Assembly (NCBI RefSeq): GCF_000499385.1
Contig: NW_013654805.1
Location: 36,766-100,765, forward strand
Direction of reading: 5' to 3'
Length of the DNA: 64,000 nt
Origin: Eimeria necatrix
Lineage: Eukaryota > Apicomplexa > Conoidasida > Eucoccidiorida > Eimeriidae
Position numbers and translations under genes: made by a program. Below, one piece after another: positions 43,063-56,000 of the stretch (the first letter of the stretch is position 1; each line of letters opens with the position of its first letter). The notes under the pieces were generated by a model. It was not told where the DNA came from. It did not search any database and was given only the letters and a program-made list of their open reading frames with translations.

Positions 43063-44324
43063 TCATATATCGCTGTGGTGCGATACGTTCTGGGGGCTTT
43101 TCGTCCTTCCCGCAGTCTCAATCAACTCGCTCAAGATCCGGCCACAGTAAGGAGCATACGGTCCATGGTAATTTTTTGTGCTCCGTGCTCCGCTGCTCCG
43201 CACTTGAATGCTTCGAGTTATCTCCGACTGGTTGGAAGCAATGAGTTTCTGCTTCTTCTAGACCACAGGTTATAGTTGCATTAGCTGGGAGGACGGAAGC
43301 TTTGCCTTACTTGCTCCAGCAAACTGACTTGTTTTCGCAGGCTCGCATATGTGCTATGGCGGTCCCTGGACCGATCAATATCGCCCAGTGCTTGCTTTCC
43401 TGTTGAACACGCATGGTCTTCAGCTTCCAATTCTCGAACTAATTTGTTTTTCTCTTCCTGAGCGAGCATGACAGCCTCTTGTACGTATGTCGTATGTGTG
43501 AATTTCTCTTCCTTCTCTTTCTTGAGACTTTCCAAAGCATTAAGCAACGACTCGTGCTCTTTAGTATAGGTTTCCTGCTCAATTTAAAGCTTTTTTTCGC
43601 GAAAATTATTGGCAAGTGATGGCCACTCACCCATGCAGCTTGCAAGAAAGCCTGTTTTGAAGCGCTTTCTTCCATCATGAAGTTGTAACGAGACTGCAGA
43701 GAGATAATTTCTGCGAAAGAGGAATGCAAAGCATGCAATTATTAGATGGAAACGGCACAAATGCTCACCGTTCCTTAATACATGCATGGTTTCTTCTCTT
43801 GTTTCTACTGCGCGGCGTCGGCACTGGCGCAGTGCAATAATTCTGCGGCTAGGCCTGCTTCCGCGAAAGTTTGCGCTAAGACTATCTCTGTCTTACTGTC
43901 GTAGAGCCCGAAGGCGTTCATGCTGCTTTGCCAGCGCGGCTTCGCATGAGCGTTTCAGCATGTTGGTTCCTAAAGGATATCTCACGCCAACGAATTCAAA
44001 ATGAGAAAATAAGCTATTACCTTCTGTCTTGCGCAAAACCTCTGCTTTTAATTTGGAATTTTGGTCTTGGAACGCGCAGATTTGCGCTTCAACGTGCCCA
44101 GTGCTGCTCACCAGCATTTCAAGTTTTTCCACAGCCAGTCCAACATCGCGGCTATCTAGCCAAACAAACGTTTCTTTACTCCCCATCGCGCTGAATTGAT
44201 TACCTGGAAAGTACTGAAAGAAGCCTTGACGAGTAAATAGTACCGTTTTTTCTTGTTTTTGCAATGAACTTTGAAATCTTGTATCGACGTAGTCAGTGAT
44301 CACGCTCTGTGGTGACAGCGACAC
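43063..44324 (-). CDS. Coiled-coil protein, unknown function
   Basis: Six exons on the minus strand: complement 44021..44324, 43897..43969, 43769..43842, 43631..43710, 43311..43574, 43063..43257; 990 nt, 329 aa, all phases agreeing. After an N-terminal region (MSLSPQSVITDYVDTRF) the protein is mostly amphipathic helix: QNSKLKAEVLRK, ALAKQHERLRALRQIIALRQ, HESLLNALESLKKEKEEKF, MLAQEEKNKLVRELEAEDH, LRKQVSLLEQKKQKLIA. It ends in a basic, non-helical tail finishing SHHSDI. No catalytic motif, signal peptide or membrane segment is seen. The in-frame ATG at 44186 (MGSKETFVW) is an alternative start. I do not recognise the family; a cytoskeletal or centrosomal role would be a guess. The start is the weakest part of the model. 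Confidence 0.7.
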
Positions 44325-45204
44325 CGTAGGAATGCCCCCATAATCAGATGCAGTTTGGGTATATCCCGTTGTGCATTATGGTTTTAAGAGTTCGGGTCTC
44401 CAAGCCATGGGGATAAGAGGAAAATTATGGCGCTGTGCGATTAGCGTCGTCTGGAAGTTAAGGGCAACCTAGAACAAGTGGCGATCCGTGCGGTTGAGCA
44501 TCCCCTTCCTTCGAAACTAACATTTCATAATGTCATACATTATACTTCTTTTTTCTACTCCTAATGCTTCACGTAACGTTTCACTTGTCTCGGAGCATGT
44601 GTTCAAATTCACGCCGCCGTACATTGCATTGCAGCCCCGTGCAGAATCCATGCAAAAGCAGTGAGGTCACTGCAGCATGCGCCTTAAAGGTTCTGTTCCT
44701 GTTTCTGTTGGGAAAAAAAACCAAGTGCAGAGCTAGGCTGTCTCAGTAGAGGCTTCTACTGTCGCTTGTATAAGCTTACATGCACGTTTCCTTATCTTTT
44801 TAATTTGTTCACTGCTTCGAAGTGCCTCCTTGCTTGTAGCCTGCCAGTAATTTTCCGCGGTTGAAAATTGCTGCATTTGAATGAAACGCTATTTGGGACA
44901 GGAGTGAAATCTTTTTAATTGGAAACTGTGCCTGAGTACTGGCGTGCTACTAGCCGGTGCAGCCCTCATATCCCGCTTCTGAAAGCAGTCACTAGACCCA
45001 CCTGCCCACTGACACTTTTTTGCAACGCTGTGGCCCAGGTGCAACAAACAAAGTCTGTCTTTTGAGTTCTTGATCAATAAATGCACTATTCATGCCTCAC
45101 ACTGTGTGCTCCATTGCGATCGGGATGCTTCGAGGGCAGCCAAAAGAAAACGTCTGACAGTAGATAGGTCGAAATGGTGAAAGCATCAGTCCATATGCTT
45201 TAAA
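44325..45204. other. Divergent intergenic region, 0.9 kb
   Basis: Separates the start of the minus-strand coiled-coil gene from the start of the SAP-domain gene. It likely holds both promoters. No other coding signal is visible. Confidence 0.45.
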
Positions 45205-45975
45205 ATGGACCTGTTGATCGCATTTAAGGCGGGCAGTCACAAAGTGGGATGCCGATCTTATTTAGCCCCAACATGCCGACCAGCACAGCCTGGTCCTGAC
45301 AGCCTCTCACAAACCAGAAGACGCTTGGCTCTTGATGGCTCCCCTGATCCCTATTTTGTTGTAAATCCCCACCTTTTTGAAGATCGCCAACTCTGGCCCA
45401 CTGAAGGTTTGCGGAAACTGTGCAGTGACCTTGGCTTTTCTGCATCTGGGAGCCGCAGCGAGTTAGTCGAGCGTTTACAGGCGTTCGACAGAAATCCAGT
45501 TGGCGATAGTCTAGAATATGTCGAAACGGAATTCTATGTGGAACAGAAGGAGAGTGGCTATCTGAATATGCTCCCCATACCGCGTGATAACATACCGGAA
45601 GGGTTGAAGGCTGCCCTCGCGACCCCAGCTTCACCATTCACCCGGCCCGCCCTGCGAAAACAACAGAATAAATGCATATGGGAATGTGGCACAAATAGGT
45701 CGCAACACGAATTCGGAGAATGGCAAGAGCTGGAGCTTGAGGAACGGAACACAAACGAAGCCAGCCGCATAACATCCTTCGCAGATTTCACGGAGAACGG
45801 CAGTGGAAGTGGCCGCCGCCTCAAGCGACGCAGAGCCAACTCTTCGAAAGAAAAGAACCTTGTATCGCAGTCTCCTCGAAAGCGAATCAAATTTAGCCGC
45901 TTCAACAATGTGCAACTGATAACGCCGTCTAAGCTGGACTACAACAGTGAGCAAAGCAACTTATTCCAATTGTAG
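45205..45975 (+). CDS. SAP-domain protein, single exon
   Basis: A continuous frame of 256 aa from ATG 45205 to TAG 45975. Residues about 68-96 (LWPTEGLRKLCSDLGFSASG then SRSELVERLQAF) form a SAP motif, the helix-turn-helix that binds AT-rich DNA or chromatin and is also found in RNA-processing and SUMO-ligase proteins. The C-terminal third is basic with likely nuclear-localisation patches (GRRLKRRRANSSKEKN and SPRKRIKF), followed by a short hydrophobic segment RFNNVQLITPSKLDY. No other domain is visible. An upstream exon cannot be excluded, but an in-frame ATG and a clean uninterrupted frame favour an intronless gene. A nuclear nucleic-acid-binding role is inferred from the SAP motif and basic patches only. 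Confidence 0.75.
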   Translation: MDLLIAFKAGSHKVGCRSYLAPTCRPAQPGPDSLSQTRRRLALDGSPDPYFVVNPHLFEDRQLWPTEGLRKLCSDLGFSASGSRSELVERLQAFDRNPVGDSLEYVETEFYVEQKESGYLNMLPIPRDNIPEGLKAALATPASPFTRPALRKQQNKCIWECGTNRSQHEFGEWQELELEERNTNEASRITSFADFTENGSGSGRRLKRRRANSSKEKNLVSQSPRKRIKFSRFNNVQLITPSKLDYNSEQSNLFQL

Positions 45976-46843
45976 TTCAGTCTCTCGGCTGCCTACATCC
46001 TAAGAGCCAGTTCAGAAAAGCAGTGAGCTCTCCTTACGTTCTGCGCTTTGCTTAAAATCTAGGGTGGAGCTGGCTAACAACTCTCCTCCAAAGGTTATTT
46101 TCGTGAAGATCTTGCATCGAAAACGGAGGTCACGCCATCCCCCATCCCCAAAGGCATTCGAAACTCGTATGCAAAAAGTGCAGTTATTGACGAGTCTCAT
46201 GCTTATGCATCTGAAAAAAGTGAAGAACTTCTTCTTCCACAGTAATTGCAAACAGCTACTGCCTCATCTGGCGCGCAGCCTGTGTTGGCTGGAGGCCTTT
46301 CTCCACTTGGGGGTCTGCATGGCTAGACGGACACTCGCTTCTCCCTTCCTAACAATGTCCTCAACTAGCATCGTAAACTACTTGTTCTGATGGAGAAAGG
46401 AAATAGTCAGCAGTGTGATATTCCGGAAGTAGCACCGCCAGCGCCTACATAAAAAAACGGCACGCTCGCAGAAGCTGTCGAGCTTCCGCCGAAATGACCG
46501 CCAGACGAAAGTCCATCAGCTACAGTTTCCTAGTCTATACAGACCCTCGGCGCAACGTAGCGCAGTGGGGGGTCAATCACAGAAAGAGCCAACGCAGCGT
46601 TCAAGTACACTGTGATGGCATCCCATCACGTTATTCTACCACAGAACAAAACGCTCGTTATGCAACTTGAACTACTTTAGTCTCTGCCCCAATGGTGGTC
46701 AAAAGAACGTGAAGGCTGCATGGCGAAGCAGCAGCTTCTCTGTGAAGCTCCTCACTATTCAGCACAACACATATGCTGTTGCCACTCCATGCAGCGGCAC
46801 CGGGCTCCATGATAGCTGATTCGTTGCCCGCGTGACTCGGCGC
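45976..46843. other. Convergent intergenic region, 0.87 kb
   Basis: Between the SAP gene stop and the stop of the CHY-RING gene. A short + strand frame at 46064-46390 has no supporting motif. It is probably UTR sequence. Confidence 0.5.
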
Positions 46844-48887
46844 TCAGTCTTCTGCCACATCGCGAGTGTTGAAGCTGTTACAATGCAGGCATTTAAGACC
46901 TGCACCAGTTACATTGCGTCAACACAGCGTGGAATCTATAATGAGCTGTCTGCGTGGTGAGGCAGCAGCAGCAGGAGGGCCTACTCCTCAAATCTCGCAC
47001 GGTTGCAGCATTCACTGCATGTATCAGCTCACCGAGAAAATGAAAATCGGTCGTACATCTTTCTAGACAATCATTACAGGCGATACGCACTTTCCGTCTC
47101 ATCTGTTCCTCCATTGGCGTTCTCTCGATTTCTTCGCTGAGCTGCTTCCAAAATTCGCTATAATCTGCAATCGACTTGCTACCTGAAAATGACGAGCAAC
47201 AAGAGCACACGGCGGGAACAGCCGAGACATCAACCCTGCACAAAAATTCGCTGTTGCTGGGAAACATTTAGCTCCCAGTGCAGAATGGCACGTTGCGCCT
47301 TTATGATCATCTACAAGGACGTCTACGCTGCATCCGTCTTTGCTCACACATGGGGCACCTAATGGCCTGGAAACCTTTCTGCTTCTGCAAAAGCCTCAGG
47401 CAATCCTGAGAGCATCAAGCACAATCCGAGTAATGACAGTGTGGCCTCCAGTGCCTTGGCATTGTGGCAGACGGCTATGAACATAAACTCTGAAAAAAGA
47501 AGGGCCGCTATGGTCTCACCGAGTGGATGGTATGGCCGCACTGCAGCACTTGGCTCTGGCGCAGGCTCGAAAACATATCTTCAAGACAAACAGGACACTG
47601 CCTGTGCATGGCATTTTCTAGACACTTGTGCTTATTTTGCAACTGCATAGGGTAACAGCTGCCGCACGTGGGGCAGTGAAAGTAATTTTCGCGCCCCCCT
47701 AATCGGCAAATGCCGCATTCGTCGCAGTGATAGACCTGAAGAACACAGATAGAACACTAAGAACCATCATAGGCACCAACGTATAGCTGCTTAACTGATA
47801 GCTCGAAACAATTTTTCCAGCGGGCAAAAATAGGGAAGCACCCCTCACCTTCTTCTTCTCGCCCAAGTTATCCCAAAACTTGCAAACAGAACAGAAGTAC
47901 GCTCCAAAGACGGTGCCGCACCCAACGCACTTGTTGCTTACCGGCTGCCGGGCTTCGCAGACGGCACAGACAATTTCCTCAACAGCATGGCGATCTATTT
48001 CACTGCAAGCATTAATAGACCAAATCAAAACTAGTTTTTCAAGACATCGATCCGATCATACGCAGGCAAACGAAACAATCCAGAAAAGCCAGAACGAAGT
48101 GACGCACTGTGCGTTGGATAGATCCATTTCATAGGCTTCATTGTGGCAATGGCGGCACCAATAAATCTCCTTGCTGCAGTAACGGCACCACAGCATCCCC
48201 TTAGAGGCAGAAAATTGCTGCGACGCGCTGCGGCATTCTGCGTACGGCAGCCACTATCAGCTCTATGAACAGCAATATTCAAAGGAAAAAGAGCACTCAC
48301 CAGCATGGAGCCACAACTTTGCACTTGCGGCGATAATGGGAACACCCAAGCGCGTCCCCTTCCGCATCAGCAGCCGGTTCCTCTGCCACTGTTTCGGGGG
48401 AGTCCTCGCTACTGTTTGAGCTAGAGCTACTATCGGAGTCTTCATCAGACTGAAAAAGAATACTGCCTTCTTCTGGACTGCTCACAGCCTCTTCCCAGTG
48501 CTGTGACCCGTTGTCGCTGTACTCCGCTTCCGTCCTTCGCAGCTCTCCAGCAGCCCCACTCTCACCCTCAATCTCTTCTTCGACTGCACCTTCACTTTGA
48601 GGCGCCGGCCCTAAAGCGGCGGAATTATTGTCGTGCGATCCACCTCCACCTTCTCCGTCATTACTGCCGCCATTACTGCCCTGTGAGCCACTAGGGATGG
48701 TGAGGTCTTCAGGGTCATCTGAGGCTTCGCGTTTCGTTTGAGTGTCTTCTAGTGTTTCCTCCTCAATCGCCCTTTCGCTGTGTGCTGCGCAATTTAAGCT
48801 CCGGCTGTCAGTGTCGCTGCCGTTGCTTCTTTGGTCTGCAGAATGAACAAACCCCGTAAGGGCAGTTTCCGGCTCGCGAGCAGACAT
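46844..48887 (-). CDS. RCHY1/PIRH2-like CHY + CTCHY + RING E3 ubiquitin ligase
   Basis: Seven exons on the minus strand: complement 48301..48887, 48108..48173, 47849..48002, 47520..47735, 47348..47405, 47033..47182, 46844..46899; 1287 nt, 428 aa, all phases consistent. The first about 180 residues are acidic, Ser/Glu/Gly-rich. The CHY finger has GCSHYRRKCKVVAPC, YWCRHCHNEAYE and IVCAVCEARQPVSNKC, VGCGTVFGAYFCSVCKFWD. The CTCHY module has YHCDECGICRLGG, YFHCPTCGSCYP and HKCLE. The RING (about residues 316-361) has QCPVCLEDMF, LQCGHTIHSDC and IRCPMC. The C-terminal zinc ribbon has IACNDC, FHFLGLKCLHCNSFNTRD. All expected zinc ligands are present, so an active E3 is likely. Homologues ubiquitinate regulatory proteins; the substrate here is unknown. 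The acidic N-terminus is longer than in animal RCHY1 (about 260 aa in total). Confidence 0.93.
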
Positions 48888-51800
48888 TGCGAACAGAAGC
48901 CCTCAGCACAAATGCAGTGTCAATTCAACGTCAGTAACGACAAAAGGGCGCTGGAAAATGGGCAAAAATACACGCGCTTGCGCATGCAAACTGATCGAAT
49001 ACGACACGGGGTGAGCCGCTGCTTCACATGTGGAGAATCAGCGCAAAAAAGAAATACCTGTACTCACATAGACATTCCCCACAAATTCTTAAAACACAGC
49101 AGGCAAATCTAGTTCAAAATAAATCTAGTTCAAAATTTTCCAGTAATGAATGCTCTTACTGTGTCAGCTTCTCCGTACCACAGTTTGCATGAAGTGTAAT
49201 CAAGCCAGACCCGATCGCTGTAGAATAAACGATTGGGAAATGTTAAGCCAGCACTTAAGGCCTACACTTTTCACATGAATGCATTTATTCCTCTTCAATA
49301 GTTTAATTAAAATGCGCACGAGGGATAGAGCGGCATGGGTGGAGGGCGTGTCACCATCTGATGTGAGCCTGATCATGTAGTGCAGTTTAGTTTGAACTGC
49401 TTGGTCTTCGCCCGCAATAAAATTTCTAGTCGTCTTTGCCTATTCTCGACAGCACCTTTTGCTGCTGGCTATACCAGCTAATGGCGACCCAGGCCCGTAG
49501 CACTAGACATACATCCCTGGGCACGTATTCGTTAGCATGCGCTATGAACCTTGAATACTTGTTACGTGACCAAGGGAAGGACGACTTTGCAGCTGCAGCT
49601 AGGTACCCGGCAAAGTGTCCTACAGTACTATAAAATGACGTCCAGTCTAGTTACTCATCAGAGACAGTGGAAGCTGGAGGCTTCGTGTTCCTCCACCAGA
49701 GCCTTCAGAAAGGTTCTAACAAAAACTCAGCAAATAAATGATAAATGAGATAGTAATTATGCTGAAAATATTGAGCCGTGAGCCCTTGGGCCTAAGGTAG
49801 TAAAGAACTCTCCTTCTTGCCGCTCAGGCACTCGAAGTGCGCTGCAATAATATGGTCTGCAGCTTCGTTCTTTGTATTCATAGTCTCGTCCAGGAATTTG
49901 ATTGAAATAAAATTTTTGCATTTCAAGTATTGGGCTAGTAAGGGGGCAGGATATACAGTGCTGGGGCTTTACTTAGTTGCTGTTATCATTATCTGGGACA
50001 CCGGCTGAGGGTATTTTGTAGCGCGCTTTACTCCACTCAGAAAGCTTGGTTACACGATCACAAAGTCCAACCGTGGCAAACCCAATCATCTGAACAGGGC
50101 TGAATTTTTGTCTGCCTTCTCAAGCGGTGACTGATGCTGCGCTGCCGCTGGCGTGTGTAGGGCTAGCCCTGCAGACTTACAAGACCAAACGGAAACAGTA
50201 CTATAATTCCCACCAAGTGACGTTTAATATTAGCAAGTATCTAGCGAGACAACAATAGCAGGCAGCGGGGCGTAGAAGGAAACCCCGCCAACGTCGGTCA
50301 AAGGTGCACCAATGACTAGTATCTGCTAGCGAATCCGAAATTTGCGGAAATCCAGTTCTCTGAGACTGAGGGGAAGCTTGCTGTGAAGCGTATAATGCAG
50401 GGCTCCTGCCCAGCTTATCTGTAAAATCTCAGAAAAGACTTCGCACAGTTACCCGGCTACTGTTAAACAACATGATCAAACGTGGTGCAGAGTTCGCTCG
50501 CATCGCCGCAAGAGATCAATGCTTACTTTGCGAGGAGCCGGATGGAAGGGCTCGACAGGCCAGTTATTTCATGATTTCAAAAAAATACTTCAGGGCATAA
50601 TTTTCGAGCGCCGTGCGTAAACTCACCCTTCTGCATGCACGATGCAGCCAGGTTGCACATCGCCTGTAAGGTAGGGTGTAGCCTAGGGCACAGAGACCCA
50701 CTTAGGGCTCCAGCTACCAACGCTCCCGTCGGCCAAGCCTCCTTTCCGCGGCAGCAAACCGAAGTTCGGATAAGGCATGTACAAAGCAGCTTACGACAGG
50801 AAATACAGTAAGCAAACAAGAACGCGCGGAGCCAATGTTGTCGAAGTGGTGCAGCTGAAGGCCATGGGAAAAGAGATAGCGTGTAAGTATGTCTAAACCC
50901 GTGAAACGGGAATCCGTGATGTGGATCCCGCTGCTCAAGATCGGCCTAGACAGACCGCGGCGGGTTTAGGACCGCCTGCCCAGAACGGAGCAGCTCTGGG
51001 CCTGTGGGATATAAGATCTCGCTAAGTACAATATATTTTTTAGTTATTATTAATATTGACAGCAGGAGAAACAAACGTCAGGGGCTTCTAGAAGCATCAC
51101 GCCAATCTACTAATGGATCTAATGTGCAAGTTGGCCGAGGTGCGATTGCCACCAGTGCAAGATACTGTGGACCCAAAACTAGCGCTGGGGGTCCCAATGC
51201 CCAAGATCCTCCTTTGCAGCAACTCAATGCGGCCTCTGTTATTAGTAACTAACCGTGCTAAGATGCTAGGAAAAGCGTGACGCTACGCTAAAACGTACAG
51301 TTTTTGGGTGTCGAGATAACGCAGAAGACCAGAGACGGGGACTGCATGACGATGATGTAGTAACCCGCGGTACCATCCTAGCAACTTCACGTGCATATAA
51401 TATCGGCGCCTAATAAAGACGAACAATGGTTTTAAAGAGGACAACACTTGCAAAGTGTTGCAAGGCAAAATTGGGTTCTGTTTGCAGCGCTGTTGTTCTC
51501 GATATCTACAGGGTTGCTGCGAGCCGCAAGCTCCAGGCGTGGCGTCAGTGGCCTGCGGAAAATATAAAGGGCGAGCGGTGAAGCAGGAGTAGCGTAACGG
51601 CAAAATGTTCTGAAAAAAGGCACCATGGTTTGAGAAATTCCAAATATCTGTGCGCACGCACGTGTGAGGAGCCTTACAGGATGTTGAAAATAGTTTCGTT
51701 TGATGGGCCGGTGCTAGCCAGGCAACGACCTACGGAAGCTGACGCCTTGATTGCCCTATTGCCCCAAATATCACAAGGCGAGGAACACTGGAAGTTTCCA

Positions 51801-53035
51801 AAGTGTGGAGGGGCTGCAATCGCGGTTGCATGAACCAGCCAGGTTGCGTAGAGACGTTAGCGCAACTTGCTCTCTGCATGCAATGTCCTCTTCGTTTCAA
51901 GAGAAGTTGATACTTCAGCGCGCACGGGATCACGGAGTAACCTAGTGCACCCCCTCGCAGAAGCAAGCTCTTGTTCTCCTCTTTCACTTCAGAGGCATCA
52001 CTTGTGCCCGTCGTAGATTCCTGCACTACTGAGCGAACACTCCTTACCCGTGTCTGAGCACAGTGGCTTATAAGGCCTCGGATGGACGTTCTACATTCTT
52101 AGCACCACAGGATAGCACCATAGACTGCATTAAAAATGTAGTCGTTGCACCTAAGCCAAGCAAGCTCCCATGGTACCTGTCCGCAAGCCCTCCAAGATAC
52201 ACTCGAGCAGCTCAACAAGGAAGCACACTTGAAAATGTCATTCTCTCCACGTGAAGAAGTACGATGTACACCAAGAAGTGCGAAGTGAACCGAGTTTGAG
52301 GGTCTAAAGCTGCGCATAAAGAGGGTAAGGTACCTGTGGCTTTGGCTTCGTGAACTCTAGCAGCGGCCCTTAGGTCGCGATTTTTACAAAGCTGTGTTCC
52401 TTAACGTCGAGTTTTTGTATGGCGACTATGCGTAAGCTCTTTTGCTTGCAAGTAACTGCATGTCAAAATATTGCCCCTGATATGTAGCCCTTGACGCATG
52501 CAGCCGATTAGGCAATCGTACAGCCCCAGTAAGTTGAGTGTACTCTGATGTTGCTGAGGGCTTTTACCTCCCTAAAACAGATTAAACTTACTTGGTTTGT
52601 CAACGTGCCGAAACTACACACACTTGGTCCACCCATGAGGCACTGCTGTGTGCGTGCGCTTGGCTTGGGATCGCGTCCTCACCAGGATCTCTGGTGGCCG
52701 CATGAGAAGTTACGTGACTGAAGGTGATGGACTGTCTTTCGTGCGAGGAAGTGTTCTTCATCCGCACTAATAAACCACAGCACACGCTTTACGCCTCAGC
52801 GTAGCCCCCGCAACGCCACCATCCGCAACCCCGGTGCCTGAGAGCGAGTTAACCTTTTTCGCAGGACTCTCCAGGCCATTGTGGTTGTCGGTCTAGGTAG
52901 AAGGCAGCCCTACATAGATCACGTAGCCGCGTTTTCGGCTTTGGTTGACGCTTTTTGTCCGCACGGGCTCCCCCCCGTACGCCGTTGGCGCATCGTATGC
53001 GACGCACTGTTGCTGTGAGAGAGTGGATAGGAAAC
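48888..53035. other. Gene-poor tract of about 4.1 kb
   Basis: Only short scattered frames on both strands, none with a domain or splice-phase support. It presumably holds the promoters of the CHY-RING gene (left) and the sorting-receptor-like gene (right). A 16-bp tandem duplication is at 49105-49136. A non-coding RNA cannot be excluded by eye. Confidence 0.5.
49105..49136 (+). repeat. Exact 16-bp tandem duplication
   Basis: AAATCTAGTTCAAAAT is present twice head-to-tail with no spacer. Confidence 0.95.
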
Positions 53036-56000
53036 ATGCCGACCTCACCTGGTTGGAGATTTCGCATGCTACTGGTGTTGCTGGCTGTAGTTGACTCATT
53101 CTTGAGGGAAGCGGCTGAGGCTCAGCTGCGGCCGCAGTCCCCCAAGAGCTTGTTGGACAAGTTGATTGCCATGAAAGCGGTTTCAGAAGAGAATTTTCAC
53201 ACCATCATAGGCTCCACGGCCTCCTTTGGAACTCCCACCTACGGCACAACACTGAGGTGAGTGCAGCTGCTGCTAACTGGTTCCGCGGCAGTGTGCTGCT
53301 GGTGTGTGTAGCTGCTGCCATGCTGCTCGCTCCCCCATGCGCTCCTAGAGCTCTCCTGCGATGGCTTACACCTGTTTCCTGTCGCTGAACTCGGCGTATG
53401 CTATTCTGTGCTTCAGAGGGCGGGCATTTTACGTGCCTGATGAGCCGCGTAAAGGAGCGGACGGGACCGAAACTGGTTATCACTGCAACCCATCGTACTG
53501 TGCGTTGATAAGGGACCAGATCGATGACTGGAAACGTACTGGACTGCGAGGGGGACTTGGCAATGTGAGATCTGCCCCTTAGGTTTAGGTTCATGCAGTC
53601 TAGAGCTAGGGCACCATCGCCCGTAGTTTGCTAGCATACCACAGTACGTGCGTAGATCTCCGATGACCAGCGTGTCAAGGGGCTATAGGACACAGGGGAT
53701 GGTTCGTTTGCTTTCCATTTATCTGCGGCCATCATTGTTCTAGTTTGGGAGTGCTAGGCTTCGAATGCGACAAAAGAGGGTTCTCATAGTTTTTTTGCGC
53801 TGCAGGTGGTTCTGTTCGTAGACCGAGGCATTTGCACGTTTGCTGCCAAGGTGGAGGTAGCACAGAGCTGTGGGGCGGATGCGGTGGTGGTGGTTGACCA
53901 GGGTGCCCAGGGCTGGACACGCGAGATGATTCGCCATAACATAATTATGAGTGATGATGGCAAGGTATCCGACATGTCTGCGCTGCTTGGATGCATGCAT
54001 GCATATGTGCATACCTGTGGATTTACGTTCCCACCTCGCAGCCGTTCCTTCTTGTCCTTCCCCCTTAATACCGCCGGTGTGTCCTGTTCATAGGGAACCC
54101 TGAAGTGCCTTCAGTGCTGCATTTCCTAGGTGTCTGTAGGCGCCTTGTTTCTGTTTCATAGATGCGCGACATCCGCATCCCTTCCATTTTGATATCCAAA
54201 GTGGATGGCAAGGCATTTGAAGAAGAGATACTGGCTGGAAAGGAGCCTGTTCTTGTCGAGTTGGAGTGGCGCATGCCGGCTCAGTGGCCAGTGGCCGTGA
54301 ACTTTTGGGCAGACCCTGGAGACGTACAGGGTGAGTGCTACATCCTTAGGTCTTCACTGAGCAACCTTGTTCCGCTGATGAGCCTCTCACGGCTCTTCGT
54401 TTCATTGCCGTGACGAAGTGGATAGGGCCGTTTTTCTGTCCGTGCGTGCTGATGATTTTCGCCTTCATTGTGGAGAGTGCATGCAGCTGCCAGCTTCTTA
54501 CAGGCTTTGGCTCCCTACATGCTGCGCCTTGGGGCCCACGTTCGTTTTCAGACGATTTACAACGTCTTCTCCCTGGGGGGCGGCTCGGAAGAGCTGTGTC
54601 TCTCTCAGGGTTTGTATGAGAAGTACCCAAAACTCTACTGCGCATTCGAGCCCAACGCACAAGTGCTGGGCCTTACTGGTATGCAGCTTGGCTTTGCCAG
54701 CCCCCCAATTTGGTAGTGGGGCAATGGGCAGGCAGCCTGTGGCCCCTTGTGGGCACGCCGTTGAGTTGCTTTGTGTTGTTTTTTTGTGCGAATCAGGCAG
54801 CGAGGTTGTTCAAGAGGCTTTGCTACAATCTTGTTTGTACTGGGCCACAAAGGTGACCCCTTCAGATATGCAGGAAGGCGAGTTTTCTCGCGAGTGGTGG
54901 CTCTATCACCAGAGGCTCGGCGATCCAAGGGACGGCTGCTCCTTCAGCGGGACGGTAAGCTAATCGCGTGCCTGTCAAGGCTGATTCGGCAGGTAATCTT
55001 TTGGGGATTTGTATATTGTAAGTTAATGAAGTGGTGATTGTGGTTGACTGGATTTAGGTGGTAGGGGGGGTTGTGAACTTGTCCCCAATGCACATGGTAT
55101 TTCCCTTCAGCTCGACAGATAAGCTACAGAATAAGAAATGAAGTGAATATGTGTATGGTTGTACGTGCGGCGTGTTCAGTTTTTGCGTTGACATTTTGCC
55201 TCCCAATACGTTGGTGCATTTTTGTGTGCGTGCGCTAGGGCAAAAACGCATGGGGCCCGCCGTGCTCCAAGCGGGTGTTGTCTGAGGTATTGTCAAGAGG
55301 GCAGTTGCATTCTGTAGAGCTTTGCATGACGGATGAGAATGGACGCAGTCTGTTGGAGTTTTCAAAGAACAACCGTGGATGGACAATAGTCGCCATGACA
55401 ATAAATGGTGCCAGGTAAACAACTGCAACACAACCTAGCCTAGTTTAGTCTTGCGGAGGTGCTTTCCGGGCAAACAACGGGCAAATGACAAGCCCAAGGC
55501 AACAATTCATGAAGCGCTAGGATTGTCGGAATAAGATGCTACGAACTGATTGAGATATGCACGGGGAGAACTGTTAGGCATATCTTGGGCTCTTACGACC
55601 TGCTTCAGATATAGTGGACAGCTTGCGACGGAGCCAGTCCTTAGAGCCATCTGCTCCGCAACTGCTAACCCGCTTACGAATAAATATAGAGCCGAAGAAT
55701 GCAACGAAATTGTCATGTGAGTATCTCTAAAACTGCAGTCTTCACACCCCGTGGCCGCGAATCGGCGCAGTAAGAGTAGCTGTAGCAACCCGGCGGTGCT
55801 TTACCAGCTGCAGAAGGAAGAAACGGGGTGGCTGCCTATTGTCTGTTATTTCGCGTGTTTTCTGCAGCGATGCGCACACTGAAGATGCTCCTTGGTTGCG
55901 GTCAACGATGGACTCCCGAAACTTTGTCTTCATTTTGCTCATGATTGTTGTGGTTTGTTTGGGACTAAGTTATTTGTATTATCGATATGCAAAGAAGCAG

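Noticed and set aside
52955..53035. Upstream extension of the sorting-receptor-like protein
   Set aside because: The in-frame residues before ATG 53036 would precede the signal peptide and have no Met before 52997. The 53036 start gives a compact signal sequence.
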